Shown here: piece after piece, positions 1 to 8,561 of the stretch
Position numbering within the stretch: position 1 is the stretch's first letter
Layout: each line of letters opens with the position of its first letter
Assembly (NCBI GenBank): GCA_016871755.1
Contig: VHCJ01000008.1
Location: forward strand, 55,810 to 119,809
Length of the DNA: 64,000 bases
Direction of reading: 5' to 3'
From: Verrucomicrobiota bacterium
Lineage (GTDB): Bacteria; Verrucomicrobiota; Verrucomicrobiia; Opitutales; Opitutaceae
Program-made: the position numbers and the translations under genes
Notes under the pieces: model-generated
What the model was told of the DNA's origin: nothing
The model's input: the letters and a program-made list of their open reading frames with translations, nothing else
Databases searched by the model: none

Positions 1-171
1 GCGCTCGCCGAAGACGTGCGTGTCCGTGAGGTGCGCGACCCGGAGGACGCGGTGGCGCGGGCGGACCGGCGGCGGGGCGCTGGCGGCGAGCAGGGGCGAG
101 GCGGAGGTGCCGAGGGAGGCGCCAAGGGTGGCGCCGGCGGCGAGCTGGCCGAGGAAGCGGCGGCGTTGCAT
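1..171 (-). CDS. Tat-exported metallophosphoesterase, N-terminal part (runs off the left edge)
   Basis: Only the first 57 codons are inside the window. The ATG is at 171-169 and the protein opens MQRRRFLGQLAAGATLGASL, a Tat-like signal with a run of arginines before a hydrophobic stretch ending near LLAAS. After an Ala/Pro linker comes VLRVAHLTDTHVF, which matches the first metal-binding block (D-x-H) of calcineurin-like phosphoesterases. That family hydrolyses phosphomono- or diesters with a dinuclear metal centre, and the signal puts the protein in the periplasm. The substrate cannot be told because the rest of the domain is outside. It is divergent from the next gene, with about 130 bp between the two starts. 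Confidence 0.72.
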   Translation of the reverse strand, partial: MQRRRFLGQLAAGATLGASLGTSASPLLAASAPPPVRPRHRVLRVAHLTDTHVFGER

Positions 172-301
172 GGGATCAGAGAAACAGGAGTCCGGGCCGG
201 GGTCGGCTAAATTCACAAAAGAGGCGCGAGCGTGACATCGTCGCGGGGAATTCACAATCTCGGTCGTGCAACGAGCGTGTGACCGCATTGAACCTCATCG
301 C

Positions 302-2710
302 ATGAACACCGCGCCCCGCCTGCTCACCTTCGCTCTCCTTCTCACGCTGCTCTGCTCGGTTCCTGTGCGGGCCGAGCTCTCGCTGCTGTCCGGCGTCTCG
401 ATTCCCGGGGGCGGCGAGGTGGTGGCCCACTACAACGTCGCGTCGGGACCGGATCGCATCCTCGTCACGAACTCGCTGGCCCGGACCTCGGGCGTGAGCC
501 ACCGGGTCGACATCTACTCCCTGGGTGCCTCCGGCGCGCTGGCGCTGGAGGCGGTCGCGGACTTCGATGCGATCTTTGGCGCCAGTGCCACGCTCTCGGT
601 CAGCAGCGTCGCGGCGGATCCGCAGCGTCGCGGGTTCGGCGTGGCCAGCATCATCCCGAAGGACAACACCACGGTTCTGGGGAAGGTGGCGTTCTTCGAC
701 GTGCTCACGGGTGCGATCCTCCGCGTGGTCGACGTCGGCTTTCATCCCGATGCCGTGCGTTTCACGTTGGATGGCCGCCGCCTGATCGTTGCGAACGAAG
801 GCGAGTTCACGGCGGGTGCGGCTCAGGCCCCCGGCTCGATCAGCATCGTCAACCTCACCGGCTTCAACGCGCTCACCGATCTCCAGCTGCGTGCGCCGTT
901 GGTGGCGACCGTGGACTTCCGGGATGGCCTTGCTCCGGGCGTGACGCTCGACGGCCTGCGTTTCAACGTGGCCGGCATCCCGGCGGCCGAGCGCTACCTC
1001 TATGTCGAGCCGGAGTTCTCGGCGACCACGAACGAACGTGCCTACGTCACGCTGCAGGAGAACAACGCGGTGGCGGTGGTGGAGTTGGAGGGCGGCGGGG
1101 CACCGCGCATCTCGGCGATCCTGCCCCTCGGGACGATCACCCAGCGCATCGACGCCTCGGACCGGGACCCGGCGAACGGCGGCCTTGCGGCGATCAACAT
1201 CAACGACGTCGTGCCCGGCCTGCCGATGCCCGACACGATCGCGACCTTCATGCATGGCGGGCGGCGACTCCTTGCCACGGCCAACGAGGGTGATGCCCGC
1301 ACGGACGACGGCGATGTGGCGCGGGCCGGCGCGGCGAACGTGGTGGATACGGTGTCCGGCGGCGCCGATGACCGGATCTTCAGCGGCAGCCTGAGCGACT
1401 CGGCCGGGATCGGCCGCCTCACGATTTCGCGGTTCGACGGCAACCTCGACAGCGACAGCCTTGTGGAGGTGCCGACGATGATTGGCACGCGCAGCTTCAC
1501 GCTCTGGGACGAGGACGGCCGGCTCGTGTTCGACAGTGGCTCGATGATCGAGGAATTCGTGCGGGCCAACGCGCCGCTGACGTTCAACATGAACAACGGC
1601 GCCACGACCGCGATCGACACACGGTCGGACGACAAGGGTCCGGAGCCCGAGGCCCTCGCCTACGGCCAGATTGACGGCCGCCATTACGTGTTCGTGGGCG
1701 CGGAGCGGCAGAACGGGATCTTCCAGTTCGACATCACCGACCTCTCCCGGGTCTCCATCGTCGGCTACTTCAACATCGTCGACGGCGTGAAGGTCGTGAC
1801 CGGGACGCAGTATGTCTCGCCGGAGACGATCGTCTTCGTCTCCGCGGCCGACAGCCCGACCGGCAAGCCCTTGCTGCTCGTGGGCTACGAAGGCGTGGAG
1901 CCGTCCATCAGCGGGTCGCTGGCGGTGCTGGAGGTCCAACCGACGACCACGCGGGTGGTCAACGGTTCGGTGCGGGCGACGGTGGCGGCGGGTCAGGCCA
2001 TGATCGTGGGTTTTTCGGCGACCGGAGCGAACTCGGTCCTGATGCGTGCGGTCGGGCCGGGTCTCGGCCAATTCGGCGTGGGCGGCACGCTCGCTGATCC
2101 GCTGCTCTTCCTGTATTCGTCGACCCGTTTGCTCGAATCCAACGAGGACTGGGTTTCGACGCCGGAGCTGTTGGCGACGACGGCCTCGGTGGGCGCGTTC
2201 GCGCTGCCGGCCGGCAGCCGCGACTCCGTCATCCTGCGTCCGCTGACGGGCGCGCACTCCCTGAACGTCGCGGCCCGTTCCTCCGGTGATGTGGTGGTGG
2301 AGGTGTATGGTGCCGGCCTGGGCGCGAGTCTGCGCAATCTCTCGACGCGCGGCCGCGTGGGCGGCGCGGGAGACCGGCTCATCGCTGGCTTCGTGGTCCT
2401 GGGTCAGGGCGCCCATCCCGTCCTGATCCGTGCGGTCGGCCCCAGACTTTCCGCCTTCGGCATCACGGGTGCCGCCGCGGATCCGCGCCTCGAGGTCTAC
2501 CGGAACGGCCTCAAGGCGGCGGACAACGACGACTGGATGCAGGCCGTCTCGGCGGCCGATCTGGCGGCGGCCGGAGCCTTCCCCCTGGAGGGCGACAGCA
2601 AGTCGGCCGCGGTCCGGCTCAGCCTTACTGGCGGCGCCGCCTACATCATCCAAGTGTTCGGCGCCGGCACGGTCGGCGAGGCCCTGCTCGAGGTCTACGA
2701 CGCCCGCTGA
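302..2710 (+). CDS. Secreted choice-of-anchor I family protein with two C-terminal AVGP modules
   Basis: The protein has 802 residues and starts with a signal peptide (residues 1-24, cleavage near PVRAE). An upstream in-frame start at 266 is possible, but the ATG at 302 places the signal peptide correctly. Residues about 25-545 resemble the choice-of-anchor I domain, a beta-propeller found in secreted alkaline-phosphatase-like proteins: repeated strands such as HPDAVRFTLDGRRLIVANEG and ATANEGDARTDDGD, and a segment with DDKGPEPEALAYG. Residues 560-671 and 680-802 are two copies of a module with the core VLxRAVGPxLxxFGV and a later N-x-DW, ending in EVY. The same pair ends the copper monooxygenase at 47224-50382, so it is probably a surface-sorting or adhesion module. 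The enzymatic activity of the propeller is not known. Confidence 0.8.
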   Translation: MNTAPRLLTFALLLTLLCSVPVRAELSLLSGVSIPGGGEVVAHYNVASGPDRILVTNSLARTSGVSHRVDIYSLGASGALALEAVADFDAIFGASATLSVSSVAADPQRRGFGVASIIPKDNTTVLGKVAFFDVLTGAILRVVDVGFHPDAVRFTLDGRRLIVANEGEFTAGAAQAPGSISIVNLTGFNALTDLQLRAPLVATVDFRDGLAPGVTLDGLRFNVAGIPAAERYLYVEPEFSATTNERAYVTLQENNAVAVVELEGGGAPRISAILPLGTITQRIDASDRDPANGGLAAININDVVPGLPMPDTIATFMHGGRRLLATANEGDARTDDGDVARAGAANVVDTVSGGADDRIFSGSLSDSAGIGRLTISRFDGNLDSDSLVEVPTMIGTRSFTLWDEDGRLVFDSGSMIEEFVRANAPLTFNMNNGATTAIDTRSDDKGPEPEALAYGQIDGRHYVFVGAERQNGIFQFDITDLSRVSIVGYFNIVDGVKVVTGTQYVSPETIVFVSAADSPTGKPLLLVGYEGVEPSISGSLAVLEVQPTTTRVVNGSVRATVAAGQAMIVGFSATGANSVLMRAVGPGLGQFGVGGTLADPLLFLYSSTRLLESNEDWVSTPELLATTASVGAFALPAGSRDSVILRPLTGAHSLNVAARSSGDVVVEVYGAGLGASLRNLSTRGRVGGAGDRLIAGFVVLGQGAHPVLIRAVGPRLSAFGITGAAADPRLEVYRNGLKAADNDDWMQAVSAADLAAAGAFPLEGDSKSAAVRLSLTGGAAYIIQVFGAGTVGEALLEVYDAR

Positions 2711-3067
2711 GGCGTCGCGGAACGCGGCGAGGATCATTCCGGACCTCGCCGACGAGATCGGGGCTGATGGCGATGCGGCTGACGCTGGCACCGCCGTCGA
2801 CCTCGCCCATCGCTTCGTCGGTGAGGCCGCCTGATTGCGGGCTCCTCCGCTTCGGCGCTCACGGGGATGATGCCGGAGGCTTTTGGCGCGCAGCAATGGA
2901 CAAACGCCGCGCAGCGGCGGCTGGGAATCGGAGTATCGTGGAGCCGTTCCCGCGGGGGAGGTGTCTGGATCTTCGGATTTGCCCAGCGGGGTGAGAGGCC
3001 CCCGACTGAGTCCGAAGAGAAACGACACCGCCGTCTTGGCGGTGAACACGCAGGGAAAGGAAACACC
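2711..3067. other. 357-bp intergenic stretch without a recognised gene
   Basis: No convincing gene is seen. On the minus strand about 2730-2835 reads as a short stretch with codon-like GC-rich third positions (containing AMGEVDGGASVSRIAI) but no start codon and no family I recognise, so it may be a gene remnant. The right part should hold the promoter of the cytochrome gene. A ribosome-binding-like GGAAAGG lies a few bases before its ATG at 3068. Confidence 0.35.
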
Positions 3068-3541
3068 ATGAATGCGACCATGCGCAGAGTGATGGGGTTG
3101 GGACTCGGAATCGTCGCCTTGCTGGCGACTGGCTGTGATCGGGGACCGAAGTCGATGCGGGGTTTCGTGCTGCCGGAGGGCAGCGCCCAGCGCGGAGAAC
3201 AGGTGTTCGTGGCGATGAAGTGCACCGCCTGCCACCGCGTGGATGGCCTGCCGGCGCTGCCGGCGCCGACCGCTGCGGCGGACCGGGTGGTGGTCATCGG
3301 CGGCGAGGTGGCGCGGGTGAAGACCTACGGCCAGCTCCTCACCGCGATCGTGCACCCGTCGTTCGAGCTGTCGCCGAAGATGCCCCGCGAACGCGCGGAG
3401 AAGGCGACCGTCTCGCCGATGCCGTCGGTGAACGACAAGCTCACGGTGATGCACTTGATCGACCTCGTGACCTTCCTCCAGCCGCACTACCGGAAGCTCG
3501 AACCACTGTACGAGCCCTACTACTCGGCGCCGGGAATGTAG
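3068..3541 (+). CDS. Lipoprotein c-type cytochrome, single heme
   Basis: This is a 157-residue protein with a lipobox LLATGC, lipidated Cys23, so it is membrane-anchored on the periplasmic side. The heme site is C52-T-A-C-H56 in the usual class I order. A C-terminal Met (in SPMPSVNDKLT) is a candidate axial ligand, followed by a helix VMHLIDLVTFLQPHY typical of class I cytochromes. The role is electron transfer, and the partner is not evident. The flavin oxidase 80 bp downstream on the same strand uses O2 in its family, so a direct link is only possible. The ATG at 3068 has a good GGAAAGG upstream, and the gene stops with TAG. Three tryptic-like Arg/Lys-rich residues before the hydrophobic core are normal for a lipoprotein signal. 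Confidence 0.85.
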   Translation: MNATMRRVMGLGLGIVALLATGCDRGPKSMRGFVLPEGSAQRGEQVFVAMKCTACHRVDGLPALPAPTAAADRVVVIGGEVARVKTYGQLLTAIVHPSFELSPKMPRERAEKATVSPMPSVNDKLTVMHLIDLVTFLQPHYRKLEPLYEPYYSAPGM

Positions 3542-3619
3542 GCGTTGACGCGGTCCGGCGTGGACAGCGGGTCTGCGCCGGCCTAGGGATGGCGCGCGGC
3601 CGCCACGCGGCCGTGCGCC

Positions 3620-4768
3620 ATGCGAACCGACGTCATCGTTCTCGGCTTGGGAGGAATGGGCAGCGCGGCGGCGTGCCATCTGGCGCGCCGTGGACGCCGC
3701 GTACTCGGATTGGAGCGTTACACCGCGCCGCACGACCGGGGGGCGAGCCATGGCCGGACGCGGGTGATCCGGCAGAGCTACTACGAGGATCCTGCCTACG
3801 TACCCCTGCTGCTGCGCGCCTACGAACTCTGGCGCGAGCTGTCGCGGGAGACGGGCGTCGACCTCCTGCACGAGGTGGGCGGCCTGATGATGGGCCAGCC
3901 CTCCAGCGCCGTGGTGACGGGCAGTCTACGCAGCGCGCGGTTGCACGGGCTCCCGCACGAGGAGCTCACGGCGGCGGACATCCGGCGCCGCTTCCCGGCC
4001 TTCCATCCGCCGGCGGGCACCGTGGCGCTGTACGAGCGGGCGGCGGGTTTTGTGCGCACGGAGGCCGCGGTGCAGGCCCACCTCGACCGTGCGGCGGCGC
4101 TGGGCGCGGAGCTGCACTTCGAGGAGCCGGCGCTGGCGTGGGAAGAGACAGCGGACGGGGTGAGGGTCCGGACCGCGCGCGGCACCTACGAGGCGGAGCG
4201 CCTCGTGATTTGTCCCGGCCCCTGGGCGCCGAGCGTGCTGGCGAACCTCGGCGTGCCGCTCGAGGTGGAGCGGCAGGTCCTGTACTGGTTCCAACCCGAA
4301 GGCGGCATCGAGCCGTTCCGGTTCGGCCACTTCCCGATCTTCATCTGGGAGACCCCGGACGGAGCCTCGCCCTACGGATTCCCGGCGATCGACGGACCAT
4401 ACGGCGGTGTGAAGGTGGCGTTCTACCGTGCGCCGGAGGTCGAGCCCTGCGACCCGGATTCGGTCGACCGCGTGCTGCGTCCCCGGGAGATCGCGCTGAT
4501 GCGCCAGGCGATCAAGCCCCTGCTCCCGGCGTTGCTCGGACCGCTGCTCCAGGGCGTAACCTGCCTGTACACGAACACTCCGGACAAGCACTTCGTGATC
4601 GCACCGCATCCCGCGAGCCCGCGGGTGACGGTGGCCTGCGGGTTCTCCGGGCACGGCTTCAAGTTCTGCAGCGTCGTCGGCGAGATCCTCGCCCAGCTGG
4701 TCGTGGACGGCCGCTCACGTCTCGACATCGGCCTGTTCTCGCCGTCCCGCTTTGCGCGCGGGACGTGA
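3620..4768 (+). CDS. FAD-dependent amine oxidase of the monomeric sarcosine oxidase / N-methyltryptophan oxidase family
   Basis: The protein has 382 residues, the usual family length. It shows the Rossmann motif GLGGMG at residues 9-14, the family signature GASHGRTRVIRQSYY (41-55), and near the C-terminus CLYTNTPDKHF with Cys315, the position that covalently binds FAD in monomeric sarcosine oxidase. The segment CGFSGHGFKF (340-349) is the conserved flavin-contact loop. Family members oxidise N-methyl amino acids to an imine with production of H2O2. The substrate here is not defined. There is no signal peptide, so it is cytoplasmic. It is convergent with the hydrolase gene at 4792-6990, with only 23 bp between them. 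Confidence 0.87.
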   Translation: MRTDVIVLGLGGMGSAAACHLARRGRRVLGLERYTAPHDRGASHGRTRVIRQSYYEDPAYVPLLLRAYELWRELSRETGVDLLHEVGGLMMGQPSSAVVTGSLRSARLHGLPHEELTAADIRRRFPAFHPPAGTVALYERAAGFVRTEAAVQAHLDRAAALGAELHFEEPALAWEETADGVRVRTARGTYEAERLVICPGPWAPSVLANLGVPLEVERQVLYWFQPEGGIEPFRFGHFPIFIWETPDGASPYGFPAIDGPYGGVKVAFYRAPEVEPCDPDSVDRVLRPREIALMRQAIKPLLPALLGPLLQGVTCLYTNTPDKHFVIAPHPASPRVTVACGFSGHGFKFCSVVGEILAQLVVDGRSRLDIGLFSPSRFARGT

Positions 4769-4791
4769 GTTGAGTTGTCCGGGGCCGTGCC

Positions 4792-6990
4792 CTACCGCGC
4801 GGCCAGCCACTCGGCCGCGGCGAGCGCCTCATCTCCGGCTGCGCCGCGGAACACCTGCAGCTGTCGCGGGTTTTCCGAAAGGCGATAGACGTCGCCGAGA
4901 AGCGATGGACCGCTGGCCTCGCCGGCGAGCCAGAGGGGCTGCGGAACCGCGAGCGCGAGGAGCCCGGGCAGATCGAGGTACTTCGCGCCGCCGGGCAGGA
5001 AGCGGGGATCGCGGAAATCCCGCAGCTGCGCGAACCGGAATCCGCCGGTCGAGAGCGCGGCGCGGGCAATCTGTGGCCCCGCCAGCGCGCGGGCCGCCGC
5101 GGCGACCGGGGCGAGCGAACCGAAGGCGGCGACGTCCACCGGCTGGCCTTCCGCGCGCGCCGCGGCGAGGAGCGTGAAGAGGTCATGGGTGCGCTGGGCG
5201 GCGACGGACGCATTGTAGCCGAGCGTGTAGCCGGCGAACTCCCGCGGGCTCGCGACTTTCGGGGTCTGCGTGAAGGTTTCCCCGGCGGCGAGGAATTCGC
5301 CCTGCCAGAGCAGATCGGCGCCGATCACCGCGCACCCGGCGTCGAGCAGGCGCTGCACCGCCGCGAGCAGGGTGCCATCGGCCGCGTAGAGCGACGCCTT
5401 GCCCGCATCAGCGAGCCAGAGCACGGTCCGGCGGACCGGTGTTGCGGGGCTCGGTCGCAGCCAGATCACCGGGAGTTCCTCGCCGTGGGTCAGGTTGCGC
5501 ACGAGGCCGGTTGCTTCGCGGTGACCCGCCGTGTCGCGGGAGGTCTTCGGACTCCAGACGACGTCTCCCGTCTCCGCCGGGGTGCGGCCGATCATGACCT
5601 CCACCGCCGCCCCCGCGACCTCGCGGAAGCGGTCCGGGCGCGAGAGCAGGGAGCGGAGCTGGCCTTCAGCGTCGTCCGCGAACCAGTGCAGGAGCCGGCG
5701 CTCGAAGTCGGGGTCCGCGGCCTTGGGCGCCGGGTGCCCCTCGCCCCACACGGTGAGCTGCTCGCGGGTGAGCGGTGTGTAGTCGCGCTCGATCACCGGC
5801 TCGGTGAAGCCGAGCCCGAAGTGGCGGTTCAGCCAGGTGTAGAACGCCGAGCGCGAGACGGCGTTGTAATTGTGGGGGAAGTGCTCGCCGCGGTGCAGCA
5901 TCACCGCCTCCGGCGCGCCGAGGACGCCATAGAGTTGGCGGAGCTCCGGGAATCCTTTCTTCGCCATCTCGATCGTCCAGTCGTTCGCCGTGGTCATGCC
6001 TTGCGGCTTGGGCGCGAACAGCGCCGCGAACTCGACGTTGCCGGTGCCGACGCGGAGGAGGGAGGCGTTCTCGCAGGTGCAGCCACCCTGCATCGCCGTG
6101 CTCACCATCACGGCGGGATAGGAGAGAGCGATGCGCGGATCAATCGCGGCGAGGAGCATCGTCTGCGTGCCACCGCCGCTCGCGCCGGTGATCGCGACGC
6201 GGGCGGGATCGACTTCCGGCAGCGTGAGCACGAAATCGAGCGAGCGGACCGCATTCCAGGTCTGCAGTCCCATCACGCTCTGCAGCCGCGCCTCGGCCGG
6301 CGGCGAGAAGAGGCCCCAGGCCGCGGGATCGTTCATCTCCGGCCGCTGGTGCTTGAAGAGGTGAATCACGTCGGCGGAGAACTGCACCGAATCCGAGTCG
6401 CTCAGCATGTCCCACTGCCAGACCACGCAGCCCATCCGCGCCAGCTGCACGCAGAGCGACTGGAAGCGGCTCCGGCCTCCCTGCTCGAAGCGTTCCTGAC
6501 CCGACGCGATCTCGGCGCGGAGCTTCGCGTCCGTCTCGAACGAGAGCCGTGCGTCCTTCCAGTGGCCGTGCGCGAAGAGCACGGCGGGCACGCGGCCGCG
6601 CGGGGTCTTGGGACGGTAGAGGTTGCCGGTGACGAAGAAGCCCGGGGCGCTCTCGAAGTAGACCTTCTCGATCGTGTAGTCTTCGCGCTCGATCCGACCG
6701 TGGATCACCGGCGTGAGCGGAGCGCGGGTCGGCATCGGCCAGAGGCCCTGCGACACGAGGATGCGGCGGCGCACGGCCTCGGCGCGCGTGTTCCAGGCTT
6801 CGCGGCTCGCGGGCGGTTGGAAGGGGAAGTAGCCGTCGAGGTCCTTCAGCGGCGCAAGACGCGCGTCGGCCGGCCGCTCGCCCTCCGGAAGCGCGCGGGG
6901 CGCCGGGGACGCGGCGGCGAGGGAGACGGAGAGGCCGAGGGGGAGCGAGGCCATGGACAGCGCGAGTGCGGCGACGGAGCGGAGAGGCAT
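4792..6990 (-). CDS. Secreted alpha/beta hydrolase (acetyl esterase-like) with a second degenerate hydrolase-like domain
   Basis: The 732-residue protein has a signal peptide (first 28 residues, hydrophobic LALSMASLPLGLSVSLAAA). Residues about 100-430 form an alpha/beta hydrolase: the strand VPAVLFAHGHWKD, the nucleophile elbow GASGGGTQT and a late HRGEHFPHNYN histidine. This resembles large secreted esterases of Planctomycetes and Verrucomicrobia that deacylate polysaccharides. The segment GGCTCEN may form a disulphide. Residues about 500-732 again look like a hydrolase fold (VLWLADAG, VIGADLLWQGEF, VAAFGSLAPVAAAARA) but lack a clear G-x-S-x-G. The gene ends with TAG. The substrate is unknown; acyl-sugar hydrolysis is the best guess. 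Confidence 0.72.
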   Translation of the reverse strand: MPLRSVAALALSMASLPLGLSVSLAAASPAPRALPEGERPADARLAPLKDLDGYFPFQPPASREAWNTRAEAVRRRILVSQGLWPMPTRAPLTPVIHGRIEREDYTIEKVYFESAPGFFVTGNLYRPKTPRGRVPAVLFAHGHWKDARLSFETDAKLRAEIASGQERFEQGGRSRFQSLCVQLARMGCVVWQWDMLSDSDSVQFSADVIHLFKHQRPEMNDPAAWGLFSPPAEARLQSVMGLQTWNAVRSLDFVLTLPEVDPARVAITGASGGGTQTMLLAAIDPRIALSYPAVMVSTAMQGGCTCENASLLRVGTGNVEFAALFAPKPQGMTTANDWTIEMAKKGFPELRQLYGVLGAPEAVMLHRGEHFPHNYNAVSRSAFYTWLNRHFGLGFTEPVIERDYTPLTREQLTVWGEGHPAPKAADPDFERRLLHWFADDAEGQLRSLLSRPDRFREVAGAAVEVMIGRTPAETGDVVWSPKTSRDTAGHREATGLVRNLTHGEELPVIWLRPSPATPVRRTVLWLADAGKASLYAADGTLLAAVQRLLDAGCAVIGADLLWQGEFLAAGETFTQTPKVASPREFAGYTLGYNASVAAQRTHDLFTLLAAARAEGQPVDVAAFGSLAPVAAAARALAGPQIARAALSTGGFRFAQLRDFRDPRFLPGGAKYLDLPGLLALAVPQPLWLAGEASGPSLLGDVYRLSENPRQLQVFRGAAGDEALAAAEWLAAR

Positions 6991-7142
6991 GGACGAAGGG
7001 CGTGGGGTGGCGGCGGCGGAAGCTCAGGCGGACGGAAGCCGCTCGCAAACGGCGCGGCGGCAGCCGGTCCGGCGAGCGGGGTTGGTCGCGCGGACGCCGA
7101 TGACTCTCACGTGCCGTGGCGGCGGGGTCAACCGGCGAGTGG

Positions 7143-8543
7143 CTACGGCACGGGTGTTCCCTCGGGCTGCTGCGTGCGGAAGTCGCGCGGTCCGGCGGTG
7201 GCGGGATCGAAGCGCGCCGTCTGGCGGTCCACGACGCGGCGGAGCGTGACGTCCACGTAGCACGTGCTGTTGGGCGCGAGGTAGCGGTCCGGCGGCTCGT
7301 CGCCGAGCCGGAATTCCGCCGGTTCGTGGCGGGCGAAGCCGGAACTGGGGCGCGCCACGACGCGGAAGCCGAAGCGGGCGCCGCGCTTGGCGCATACCGC
7401 GTCGAAGTCGAGGTAGAACGTGATTGTCTGGGGGGAGCGCCGGTTCACCTGCTTGTCGATGACGAAGCCGCGGGGAAACGCCTCCGGATCATAGCGGGTC
7501 CCGGCCAGCAGGATCAGATCGAAGTCGGTCACCGCTGTGCCGCGGTCATCCGCCACGCGGACGATGAGTTGGAAGAAACGCCGCTTCCGTCCACTTCCCG
7601 CCTGCCTCGCCTCGTTCTCGCTCGCCCACGCCGTCGTCAGGGTGGTGTAGGCGCGTGGCGAGGCACCGAGTGAGAGGGCGGTGAGGATGGCGGCGACGAC
7701 TGGCTTCTGGCCGGCGTTGTCGGGGGTCGGGCTCTCGAGGATGCCCTTGGTCGAGCCCGAATGGGCTGCGTCCGCGACGATGAGGAACGCCCCGCGTGGC
7801 GAGAGGCGCAGCGGACCGGTGGACTCCAGCAGGCGGGCCTCGCCGGTGGCGCCGCACATGGGTACCTTGGCGTCCGACTGCCGCAACTCGATCCAACGGT
7901 GATCGAGGCTCGCACTGGCGAGCCGGACCACGCCGTCGGAGCCGGCCTCGGCGGTGTAGCTGTTGAGGTAATCGTACAGCTTCGAATCGATCGTCTCGCC
8001 GCTGAGCACGAAGGTCCGGAATGGCACGGCCGCGTCGGGTGCCGGATAGTCGAGCCAGGCGCGGTTGAGGAGGCGCGCCTCGTCGCTTCCCAGTTCCAGC
8101 CACCGCAGCACGCCGTCACCCGGCTCCACGCCCTGGAACCACGAGCGCAGGCGGCTGATGCGCCCGCTGCCGAGGAGCGCGAGCGCTGAGCCGTGGTTGG
8201 GCGGCGCGAGCATGATCAGGCGGGTCAGCGGGCAGGCGGCGAGCCGGGCCGCGCCGTAGTACGCCTCGACCCACTACCGCATGAGGACGCCGCCGGTGGA
8301 GTGCGTCACGCACGCGAACGAAGGCAGGGTGTTGCCGAGGAGTTCCTTGAGCGCGTGATCGAGGGCGCGCACGAGATCGTCCATCCGCACCTCGTTCCGG
8401 AAGCTGATGTAGCGGCCGAGGTGGACGTGGGTGAGCTGAAGGGTGATTCCGGCGGCGGCGGCGCGGGCGGCGAGGATCTAGGGCAGGCGTCCGTAGGTGG
8501 AGGTGTCGGCGACGCTCCAGCCGTGGAGGAAGACGAGGTGCAC
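7143..8543 (-). pseudogene. Alpha/beta hydrolase (lipase/PGAP1-like) interrupted by two in-frame TAG codons
   Basis: One uninterrupted reading frame runs from GTG 8543-8541 to 7143 except for TAG at 8480-8478 and TAG at 8276-8274. Before the first stop it reads VHLVFLHGWSVADTSTYGRL, a typical alpha/beta-hydrolase first strand with HG oxyanion motif. Between the stops lies VTHSTGG, the likely nucleophile block. After the second stop come MLAPPNHG and a 330-residue C-terminal part including FRTFVLSGETIDSKLYDYL. Both stops fall inside conserved hydrolase sequence, not at a domain end, and the frame is never shifted. Each TAG could come from CAG or TGG by one transition. Either the gene is freshly inactivated, the consensus has base errors, or the stops are read through. 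It sits 18 bp after the SGNH hydrolase gene in the same direction. Confidence 0.78.
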
Positions 8544-8561
8544 GGTCGTGAGAGGGCTGCG

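Noticed and set aside
176..3871. Very long open frame antisense to the choice-of-anchor and cytochrome genes
   Set aside because: It is Arg/His/Gly-rich with no domain, and the opposite strand carries a signal peptide, domains and a heme motif. Long antisense frames are expected at this GC content. The same applies to the many other long antisense frames in the window.
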